NCBI GenBank assembly: GCA_964492495.1
Contig: CAZBKJ010000013.1
Span: 1-27,502 of the forward strand
Origin: CAZBKJ01 sp964492495
GTDB taxonomy: Bacteria; Patescibacteriota; Microgenomatia; UBA1400; UBA12028
Length of the DNA stretch: 27,502 nucleotides
Direction of reading: 5' to 3'
Position 1 is the first letter of the stretch; every line of letters begins with the position of its first letter. Both the position numbers and the translations under genes were made by a program. This document shows, in pieces, positions 22,076 through 27,502 of this stretch. Below the pieces are notes generated by a model. The model worked only from the letters and a program-made list of their open reading frames with translations. It did not search any database and was not told where the DNA came from.

Positions 22076-22801
22076 ATGATTGACCTTACCTCAAGACAAG
22101 TGCAGATTTTACGAGCGGTTGTAGAGGAGTATATCAATACAGCTGATGCTGTAGGTTCCGATACAATAGACCGCAAATACAACCTTGGTGTTTCTCCTGC
22201 AACTATTCGTAATGAGATGGTCTATCTCACAAAACACGGATACTTAAAACAACTCCATACCTCTGCTGGCCGAATTCCGACGTCCCTAGCAATAAAGATC
22301 TACGTACGAGATCTGATGCGTGAAAAAGATCTTTCGGTTGCTGAAGAGGTGAGTTTGAAGGAAAGTATTTGGCAACAACGCAGCACCTTAGCCCTTTTAC
22401 TTCAGGAATCGACACGGATTTTAGCGCAACGAGTAGGAGCAGTCAGTGTGGCGATGACAGACGACAAACAGATTTTCATCTCTGGTTCTGCGCAACTCCT
22501 CTCAATGCCTGAATTTTTCGATATTGACTCAATGCGAGCAGTATTAACACTGATTGATCAGGCCAGTTTGCTGGAAGAAATCTTTAAAAAATTTGCTGGA
22601 GAACAGCCGGTTCAAATCGTATTTGGAGAAGAACTTGGCGGGAACAATCTTGATCCAGTGGGATTTGTCTTTACTGAGTTTACGGCAGATGGACATCATT
22701 GTTGGCTAGGGTTGATAGGTTCAAGTCGTTTTGACTATCCGTATGTCATTCCAATGATGCGCTATTTTCGCAAATGTATTGTTGATGTAATGGGGAAATG
22801 A
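22076..22801 (+). CDS. hrcA: Heat-inducible transcription repressor HrcA, compact form
   Basis: Represses heat-shock genes by binding CIRCE and depends on chaperone activity for folding. The N-terminal winged helix is clear: LTSRQVQILRAVVEEYINTADAVGS, then SPATIRNEMVYLTKHGYLKQLHTSAGRIPT. The C-terminal part (about 85-241) keeps GAF-like sequence (VSVAMTDDKQIFISGSAQLLSMPEF and a GLIGSSRFDYPYVIPMMRYF end). At 241 residues it is about 100 shorter than typical HrcA near 340, and the usual inserted dimerisation domain appears missing or reduced. It is the first gene of the hrcA-grpE-dnaK unit, directly behind a CIRCE site, and overlaps grpE by 4 nt (ATGA). Confidence 0.92.
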   Translation: MIDLTSRQVQILRAVVEEYINTADAVGSDTIDRKYNLGVSPATIRNEMVYLTKHGYLKQLHTSAGRIPTSLAIKIYVRDLMREKDLSVAEEVSLKESIWQQRSTLALLLQESTRILAQRVGAVSVAMTDDKQIFISGSAQLLSMPEFFDIDSMRAVLTLIDQASLLEEIFKKFAGEQPVQIVFGEELGGNNLDPVGFVFTEFTADGHHCWLGLIGSSRFDYPYVIPMMRYFRKCIVDVMGK

Positions 22802-23328
22802 AAGGAACTATGGCAGACAAAAAACAACATACACACCCAGATGAGAATGAAGAAGTGAAGCAAGAGATAGATTTAGAAGTGGAGGAAGGAATGGATGAGA
22901 TTTCTGCAGATGACCATGCTGACTGTGAAGCCAGATTGGCAGAAGTAGAAGGAAAGTACAAAAGAGCATTAGCAGATTACAGTAATCTTGAACGTCAAAC
23001 GCGAGAGTCTCAGATACGGTTTGCAAAACTTGCAACACAAGGCTTCGTTGAAGAGCTGGTCGAACCGTATGACCATTTGAAACTTGCAGCGAAACACTTG
23101 AAAGACAAGGGTCTAGAGATGGTGATGAGTCACTTTACACGAGTGTTTGATTCACAGGGCTTAAAAGAATTGAACCCTGAAGGAAAAGCATTTGATGCAA
23201 GTCAGATGGAAGCCGTCGATACTGTTGAAGGCGACGAAGGGAAAGTAATAGAAGTAGTCAGTAGCGGGTATGAACTCAATGGTGTTGTCATAAAACCCGC
23301 AAGAGTGATCGTTGGTACAAAAAAGTAA
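22798..23328 (+). CDS. grpE: Nucleotide exchange factor GrpE
   Basis: Promotes ADP release from DnaK. A 176-residue protein with an acidic, disordered N-terminus (ENEEVKQEIDLEVEEGMDE). A long coiled-coil helix (CEARLAEVEGKYKRALADYSNLERQTRE) is followed by a C-terminal beta domain ending in GYELNGVVIKPARVIVGTKK, typical of GrpE. The start at 22798 overlaps the hrcA stop (ATGA), as at several other junctions here. An alternative ATG at 22810 follows AAAGGA, but with only a 3-nt gap. The dnaK gene follows after 46 nt. Confidence 0.93.
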   Translation: MKGTMADKKQHTHPDENEEVKQEIDLEVEEGMDEISADDHADCEARLAEVEGKYKRALADYSNLERQTRESQIRFAKLATQGFVEELVEPYDHLKLAAKHLKDKGLEMVMSHFTRVFDSQGLKELNPEGKAFDASQMEAVDTVEGDEGKVIEVVSSGYELNGVVIKPARVIVGTKK

Positions 23329-23329
23329 T

Positions 23330-23335
23330 TATAAT
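23330..23335 (+). promoter_or_regulatory. Possible internal -10 box before dnaK
   Basis: Perfect TATAAT 39 nt upstream of the dnaK ATG, followed by a small GATCC/GGATC hairpin and the ribosome-binding site AAGGAG. No -35 matches, so this may be chance. Confidence 0.25.
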
Positions 23336-23374
23336 AGTAACTGATCCTGCTTTTTGGGGATCGAAGGAGAGTAT

Positions 23375-25279
23375 ATGTCAAAAGTAATAGGTATTGACCT
23401 TGGTACAACAAACAGTGCTGTAGCCGTCATGATGGGTGGAAAACCAAAAGTGATTCCAACAGCAGAAGGAACAAATACGTTTCCAAGTATTGTGGATCCA
23501 ACCACTCGAACTGTGGGTGCAACAGCAAAGCGTCAGATGGTGTTAAAGTCTGACAAAATTATCAACTCTGTCAAACGATTGATGGGGCGAAAGTTTACAG
23601 ACCCAGAAGTAAAAAAGACGATGGAGCACGTTGCCTACAAGATTGTCAAAGGCAAAGATGACATGGCATGTGTGGAAGTCGAAGGAAAAATCTACACTCC
23701 ACAAGAAATTTCCGCAATGACGCTCTCAAAAGCAAAAGCAGATGCCGAAAGTTTCTTGGGCGAAAAAGTCACTCAAGCTGTCATCACTGTTCCAGCATAT
23801 TTTGATGATGCCCAGCGACAAGCAACCAAACAAGCTGGAGAGATTGCCGGGCTTACTGTTGAACGAATCCTAAATGAACCAACGGCAGCAGCGCTTGCGT
23901 ATGGTTTAGATCAAAAGAAAAATGAGTTGATTGCTGTGTATGATCTTGGTGGAGGTACATTTGATATCTCAATTTTGGAGATTGGAGATGGTGTATTTGA
24001 GGTGAAATCAACCAACGGAAATACATTCCTTGGTGGAGATGACTTTGACGGACGTATTATCGACTGGATTGTTACTGAGTTTAAGAAAGAAAACTCAGTT
24101 GACTTGAAAAAAGACAAGCAAGCACTTCAGCGTATTAAAGATGCTGCAGAAAAAGCCAAGATTGAGTTGTCTTCTGCAACAACCACAGAAATTAATCTGC
24201 CATTTATTACACAAGGATCAGATGGTCCGCTTCATCTTACGATGAATATGACCCGAGCAAAGCTTGAAGAGCTTGTCGATGACTTGATCACTGGTTCCTT
24301 TAAGCCTGTAGAGCAAGCTCTCAAAGATGCTGGACATAAAAAATCAGAGATCAATGAAGTGGTTATGGTTGGAGGTATGACACGCATGCCCAAGGTGCAA
24401 GAAGAAGTGAAAAAATTCTTTGGCAAAGAGCCACACTTGGGTGTTAACCCAGATGAAGTAGTAGCAGTGGGTGCAGCTGTCCAGGCTGGTGTAATCACCG
24501 GGGATGTAAAAGATGTGGTACTTCTAGATGTGACGCCTCTAACCCTTGGTCTTGAAACCATGGGAGGAGTCCGAACTGCCCTCATTCCTCGCAACACAAC
24601 CGTGCCTACGAGTAAGTCACAGGTCTTTAGTACGGCAGCAGATAATCAAACACAAGTAGAGATTAATGTCTTACAAGGTGAGCGTGAAATGGCTGCTGAT
24701 AACAAGACACTTGGTAGATTTATCTTGGATGGTATCCCCCCAGCTCCACGAGGTATGCCACAAGTGGAAGTGACGTTTGATATCGATACAAACGGTATCT
24801 TGCATGTAACGGCTAAAGATAAAACGAGTGGCAAAGAGCAAAAAATCACCATTCAAAACTCTACAAACCTTTCAAAAGAAGAAGTAGAAAAAATGGTGAC
24901 GGAAGCAGAAAAACACCGTGAAGAAGATGAAGCCAAGAAGAAGCTTATTGAAGCCAAAAATCAGGCAGAACATACCGTCTTTGAACTTCGTAAGCAACTC
25001 AAGGAATACGGAGCACATCTTAGCGATGAGGATAAAGAAGCGATCGAAAAGAATGTCAACGAGCTCGAAGTTCTTGCCAAAAAAGACGATGCGACGGAAG
25101 AAGAGTTGAAAAAAGGCATGGAATCAACGCTTCAGTCAGCGCAGAAAATTGGCGAAGCGATGCAGAAAGCCAATGCAGCAAAAACAGAAGGTCAGAGCGC
25201 AGAGGCAAGTGGTCAGGAAAAGACGGAAGAAAAAAAGGATGAGGGAACAGTCGAAGATGGTGAAGTCGTAAAAGAATAG
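23375..25279 (+). CDS. dnaK: Chaperone DnaK (Hsp70)
   Basis: ATP-dependent chaperone of 634 residues. It has the ATPase signatures IGIDLGTTNSAVAV, VYDLGGGTFDISILEIG and VVMVGGMTRMPKVQEEV. The interdomain linker DVVLLDVTPLTLGLETMGG, the substrate-binding beta-sandwich and an alpha-helical lid follow. The C-terminal tail is disordered and acidic, rich in Glu and Lys, ending EVVKE. It works with GrpE upstream and DnaJ downstream. The start is the ATG after AAGGAG; an in-frame ATG 21 nt upstream is disfavoured because it precedes that site. A strong hairpin follows the stop. Confidence 0.97.
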   Translation: MSKVIGIDLGTTNSAVAVMMGGKPKVIPTAEGTNTFPSIVDPTTRTVGATAKRQMVLKSDKIINSVKRLMGRKFTDPEVKKTMEHVAYKIVKGKDDMACVEVEGKIYTPQEISAMTLSKAKADAESFLGEKVTQAVITVPAYFDDAQRQATKQAGEIAGLTVERILNEPTAAALAYGLDQKKNELIAVYDLGGGTFDISILEIGDGVFEVKSTNGNTFLGGDDFDGRIIDWIVTEFKKENSVDLKKDKQALQRIKDAAEKAKIELSSATTTEINLPFITQGSDGPLHLTMNMTRAKLEELVDDLITGSFKPVEQALKDAGHKKSEINEVVMVGGMTRMPKVQEEVKKFFGKEPHLGVNPDEVVAVGAAVQAGVITGDVKDVVLLDVTPLTLGLETMGGVRTALIPRNTTVPTSKSQVFSTAADNQTQVEINVLQGEREMAADNKTLGRFILDGIPPAPRGMPQVEVTFDIDTNGILHVTAKDKTSGKEQKITIQNSTNLSKEEVEKMVTEAEKHREEDEAKKKLIEAKNQAEHTVFELRKQLKEYGAHLSDEDKEAIEKNVNELEVLAKKDDATEEELKKGMESTLQSAQKIGEAMQKANAAKTEGQSAEASGQEKTEEKKDEGTVEDGEVVKE

Positions 25280-25290
25280 AGCATGACTAC

Positions 25291-25325
25291 ATAGAAGGGC
25301 GGTCTATTTCCGCCCTTCTATTTTT
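25291..25325 (+). terminator. Rho-independent terminator after dnaK
   Basis: Perfect 12-bp stem ATAGAAGGGCGG / CCGCCCTTCTAT with a 7-nt loop and a short T run. It lies between dnaK and the DUF6941-like gene, so it would end or attenuate the hrcA operon. An 8-bp direct repeat ACTACATA flanks it (25286-25293 and 25326-25333). Confidence 0.85.
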
Positions 25326-25344
25326 ACTACATAAAGGAGTTCGC

Positions 25345-25752
25345 ATGGCAAAAATAACAACAGAACTTGTGGCACTTGCAGATTATGCAATGACTGGAGA
25401 AGATAAAAAATTGTCGGTGATTGGAATTTTTGACAAATTATTTGTCAGGCAACTTCCAAGTAATCATGCACGAATGTCATTTGTCGTCACATTTGTGGGC
25501 GAAGCCAGAGCTACAGAAGACGTAAAGCTCAAGATCGTCACTCCATCTGGAAAAGAAGACTTTACCGCAGATGTAAAACTTGCCTTTGGAGAAAACGGAA
25601 AGTTTAATTTTGTCAGTAATTTTGAAGGTTTTCCTATTCAGGAAGTTGGAGCCTACACGCTCGTTTTTGAACAAGGAAAATCAAAGATCGTTTCCTATAC
25701 ATTGGATGTGATTCAGGTGAAGGACGACAGTGGAAGCAAAGTCGCGAACTAG
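25345..25752 (+). CDS. DUF6941-like small protein in the chaperone locus
   Basis: A 135-residue soluble protein, predicted mostly beta. The order of elements resembles DUF6941: an opening ELVALADYAMTGEDKKLSVIGIFDKLFVRQLPSNHARMSFVV, then LKIVTPSGKED and a VGAYTLVFEQGK strand near the end. The opening cadence (tgedkkLsviGIFDkl...P) is the main support. No catalytic residues, signal peptide or TM are seen. The ATG follows AAAGGAG. It lies between the dnaK terminator and dnaJ, an unusual position in a chaperone cluster. A role as accessory factor, client or chance neighbour cannot be decided. Confidence 0.6.
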   Translation: MAKITTELVALADYAMTGEDKKLSVIGIFDKLFVRQLPSNHARMSFVVTFVGEARATEDVKLKIVTPSGKEDFTADVKLAFGENGKFNFVSNFEGFPIQEVGAYTLVFEQGKSKIVSYTLDVIQVKDDSGSKVAN

Positions 25753-25786
25753 TGCACTCCGTAGGCAATTCTTGTTGTGATCAGAA

Positions 25787-25849
25787 TGGAATCTGGATCC
25801 CCGACCTCCAGGTCACCTCATCGGTGACTTTGTGTCGAGGATGACAAAA
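25787..25849. repeat. REP-like nested palindrome between the DUF6941-like gene and dnaJ
   Basis: Inner perfect hairpin GTCACC / GGTGAC (25812-25828, loop TCATC) nested in an outer pair CCCCGAC / GTCGAGG (25799-25840, one mismatch). It is flanked by a GGAATCTGGATCC start and a GGATGACA end. The composition is typical of interspersed extragenic palindromes and may also stop transcription. Confidence 0.45.
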
Positions 25850-25858
25850 ACTATGAAC

Positions 25859-25864
25859 TATAAT
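25859..25864 (+). promoter_or_regulatory. -10 box upstream of dnaJ
   Basis: Perfect TATAAT 23 nt before the dnaJ ATG, suggesting that dnaJ is transcribed apart from hrcA-grpE-dnaK. No CIRCE is present here and no good -35. Confidence 0.4.
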
Positions 25865-25887
25865 CTATCAACTACCCGCTGAACTCT

Positions 25888-26763
25888 ATGGCTACTTCCC
25901 GTGATTACTACGATATTTTAGGTGTGTCAAAATCTGCAACTGCTGCGGACATCAAATCTGCATACCGAAAATCAGCGATGAAGTATCATCCTGATCGCAA
26001 TAAAGAAACGGGTGCTGAGGACAAATTCAAAGAGATCAATGAAGCCTACGAGGTGCTTTCGGATGACAAAAAGAAGTCAGCATACGACCAATACGGGCAC
26101 ACGGCGTTTCAACAAGGAAATATGGGTGGAGCTGGCGGAAATCCGTTTTCAGGAGGTTTTGGAGGGCAAGGTGGGCCATTTAGTCACACCTACTCAACTC
26201 GTGGAGGTGGGAACCCATTTGAAGGGTTTGATTTTGGTGGTGGAGGATTTTCTGACCCATTTGATATCTTTGAATCGTTTTTTGGTGGAGGTATGGGAAG
26301 ACGAGCTCCACGAAAAGCTTTGTATCAGATCGATATTTCCTTCATGGAAGCTGTTCAAGGCACTAGTAAAGACGTACAGATTGATGGGAAGAAAAAGACC
26401 ATTAAGATTCCCGCCGGAGCCGATACTGGTACACGGATTCGCTATACAGAGTTTGATGTTGTTGTCGCTGTCGCACCTGATTCACGATTTAAGCGAGAAG
26501 GTGACGATATCTACAACGATGTGAAAGTTGCTTTTTACCGAGCTATCCTCGGTGGAGAGATTTCTGTTCCTACTTTAGATGGTGAGTTAAAGCTTAAAAT
26601 CCGTCCTGGAACACAACCGAATACAATGGTTCGACTTCGTGACTATGGAGTCCCACATGTCTCAGGTCGAGGGAAAGGTGATCAATACGTGCGAATTGTC
26701 GTGACGATCCCTGAAAAAATTAGTCGGGAAGAAAAGCAAGCACTGGAAGTTTTTGAGTCATAA
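25888..26763 (+). CDS. dnaJ: DnaJ-family co-chaperone without zinc fingers (CbpA-like)
   Basis: Hsp40 co-chaperone that stimulates DnaK ATPase. The 291-residue protein has a J domain at 1-70 with the invariant HPD (34-36) in YRKSAMKYHPDRNKE. A Gly/Phe-rich linker (about 76-140, NPFSGGFGGQGGPF and related) and two C-terminal beta-barrel domains follow (IDISFMEAVQGTSKDVQI; YNDVKVAFYRAILGGEISVPTLDG; GRGKGDQYVRIVVTIP). The four CxxCxGxG zinc repeats of canonical DnaJ are absent, so it is a type II (CbpA/DnaJ2-like) protein. It is the only J protein in the cluster and probably the main partner of the local DnaK. It is followed by the rRNA leader region. Confidence 0.92.
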   Translation: MATSRDYYDILGVSKSATAADIKSAYRKSAMKYHPDRNKETGAEDKFKEINEAYEVLSDDKKKSAYDQYGHTAFQQGNMGGAGGNPFSGGFGGQGGPFSHTYSTRGGGNPFEGFDFGGGGFSDPFDIFESFFGGGMGRRAPRKALYQIDISFMEAVQGTSKDVQIDGKKKTIKIPAGADTGTRIRYTEFDVVVAVAPDSRFKREGDDIYNDVKVAFYRAILGGEISVPTLDGELKLKIRPGTQPNTMVRLRDYGVPHVSGRGKGDQYVRIVVTIPEKISREEKQALEVFES

Positions 26764-26876
26764 AAGAGCTATTGTCGAGCTTCTTTCTCTCCCCAGATCT
26801 CACCCTTGATTTTCTCTGGCTTCTTGGTATCATAACCTCATGTTTTGACGATTACTCTCAAGGATTGCGTGAATTC

Positions 26877-26901
26877 AAACTCCAGCAACCTGGAGTTTTT
26901 T
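26877..26901 (+). terminator. Rho-independent terminator downstream of dnaJ
   Basis: Perfect 9-bp stem AAACTCCAG / CTGGAGTTT with a CAAC loop and a run of six T residues. Confidence 0.8.
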
Positions 26902-26912
26902 CGTCCTTACTG

Positions 26913-26934
26913 TGTGTAGATATTCGTCTACACA
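26913..26934 (+). other. Hairpin in the 16S leader (8-bp perfect stem)
   Basis: TGTGTAGA / TCTACACA with loop TATTCG and no T tract. It could be a processing or folding element of the pre-rRNA if transcription starts upstream. Confidence 0.5.
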
Positions 26935-27074
26935 ATTGCCCCTTCACAAGTAAAGAGTTTTTTACACGAAATTTTAACCGTTTTCATCGTGGGAAGAGCT
27001 ATTCGTCTAATACGACGGACTATGCTTACTCACGAGAAAATTTTTTTCGTGTGTACAGCAAAAATCCGTTAATT

Positions 27075-27115
27075 GGTCAAGCTTTGCTTGACCGCTCCGA
27101 CCTAAAAGATCGGAG
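27075..27115 (+). other. Tandem hairpins immediately upstream of 16S
   Basis: GGTCAAGC-TTT-GCTTGACC (27075-27093, perfect 8 bp), then CTCCGA / TCGGAG (27095-27115, 6 bp). Together they end about 35 nt before the 16S start and are candidate pre-rRNA processing structures. Confidence 0.5.
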
Positions 27116-27149
27116 TCTTAATAAGTTTAATAAAATTGAACTACAAATT

Positions 27150-27502
27150 TTTTCTAAGAATTTGATCCTGGTTCAGGATGAACGCTGGCGGTGTGCCTTA
27201 AGCATGCAAGTCGAGCGAAATTGTAGCAATACAGTTTAGCGGCAGACGGGTGAGTAACACGTAGGAATCTACCGTAAAGTGGGGAATAGCCACCCGAAAG
27301 GGTGGGTAATACCGCATGTGGTACATACTTTATTGTATGTATTAAAGTCGCAAGACGCTTTATGAGGAGCCTGCGTCCTATCAGCTAGTTGGCGGGGTAA
27401 AAGCCCACCAAGGCGATGACGGGTAGCCGACGTGAGAGCGTGATCGGCCACAAGGTAACTGAGACACGGTGCCTACACCTACGGGTGGCAGCAACTGGGA
27501 AT
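27150..27502 (+). rRNA. rrs: 16S ribosomal RNA, 5' part (3' end outside window)
   Basis: Recognised from the conserved TTTGATCCTGG box (27161), GAACGCTGGCGG, GCATGCAAGTCGAGCG, GGCAGACGGGTGAGTAACACG, ACTGAGACACGG and CTACGGGTGGCAGCA. The 5' end at about 27150 is placed by comparison with the E. coli distance to TTTGATC. Only the first 350 nt or so are in the window. The sequence departs from the bacterial consensus at the 27F and 338 sites, as is common in CPR lineages. Confidence 0.95.

Larger units (their letters stand above)
26764..27149 (+). other. Intergenic region / 16S rRNA leader, no credible gene
   Basis: A 386-nt stretch between dnaJ and 16S rRNA. It holds the terminator at 26877-26901 and hairpins at 26913-26934, 27031-27051, 27075-27093 and 27095-27115. 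A TTGACG (26845-26850) has only a weak -10 (GTGAAT) after it. A rRNA promoter must lie here but is not obvious. The one long open frame runs into 16S and is not considered a gene. Confidence 0.6.

Noticed and set aside
26772..27239. 155-codon open frame between dnaJ and 16S
   Set aside because: It runs about 90 nt into the 16S gene and spans a terminator and several hairpins. The protein has no recognisable domain. Treated as chance.
1..27502. Alternative genetic code (TGA as Gly, as in some CPR phyla)
   Set aside because: TGA ends several clear families at the expected place (MFS-like, lgt, hrcA, trxB), so the standard code applies.
1..27502. CRISPR arrays, tRNA genes, insertion sequences, prophage
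   Set aside because: No regularly spaced repeats with unique spacers, no tRNA-like cloverleaf noticed by eye, and no transposase, integrase or phage gene seen.

Overview
The window looks like a chromosome segment of a Candidate Phyla Radiation (Patescibacteria) bacterium, most likely Microgenomates-like. The evidence is a divergent 16S rRNA 5' end, an archaeal-type ATP-dependent DNA ligase, a compact HrcA, a DnaJ without zinc fingers, low-to-moderate GC, 4-nt ATGA gene overlaps, and many -10 boxes only 6-10 nt before the start codon. TGA is used as a stop (for example in the MFS gene, lgt and hrcA), so the code is standard. The lineage is inferred; no database search was possible.

Layout. 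1-3038: 5'-truncated DNA ligase, convergent family-2 glycosyltransferase, and a peptidyl-tRNA hydrolase gene broken by a single frameshift. 3062-6505: membrane block (MFS-like carrier, two unknown proteins, Lgt, a DUF192 protein). 6572-9301: thiol-redox block (thioredoxin, Nudix hydrolase, thioredoxin reductase, membrane-anchored DsbA-like protein), closed by a strong terminator. 9390-13641: a reduced ATP-grasp amidoligase cluster. It contains a 7TM protein, a RimK-like ligase fused to a RimB/retropepsin-like domain whose catalytic Asp is Asn, a MATCAP/DUF1704 metallopeptidase, and a convergent second ATP-grasp enzyme of the cyanophycin/glutathione-synthetase type.

13735-21986: a surface-protein locus. 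Three tandem gene pairs on the minus strand each couple an N-anchored dockerin-type protein to a secreted cohesin-like/FN3-like protein. The pairs overlap by 4 nt or are separated by 4 nt. They are split by mnmA on the plus strand and followed by a divergent Cys-rich protein with a TPKTG sorting-like C-terminus. 22037-26763: heat-shock locus hrcA-grpE-dnaK-(DUF6941-like)-dnaJ, with a CIRCE operator overlapping the hrcA -10 box. 26764-27149: hairpin-rich 16S leader with no credible gene. 27150-27502: 5' end of 16S rRNA, cut by the window edge.

How the parts may fit together. The exported cohesin-like domains share a conserved cysteine pair, which gives the DsbA-like protein and the thioredoxin system plausible clients. 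The surface proteins use several anchoring modes (N-terminal TM, C-terminal TM, none, TPKTG) and several modules (cohesin-like, dockerin, FN3-like), so they could form a non-cellulosomal surface scaffold. The amidoligase cluster looks like a ligase/peptidase cycle that adds and removes amino acids on an unknown peptide or protein tail.
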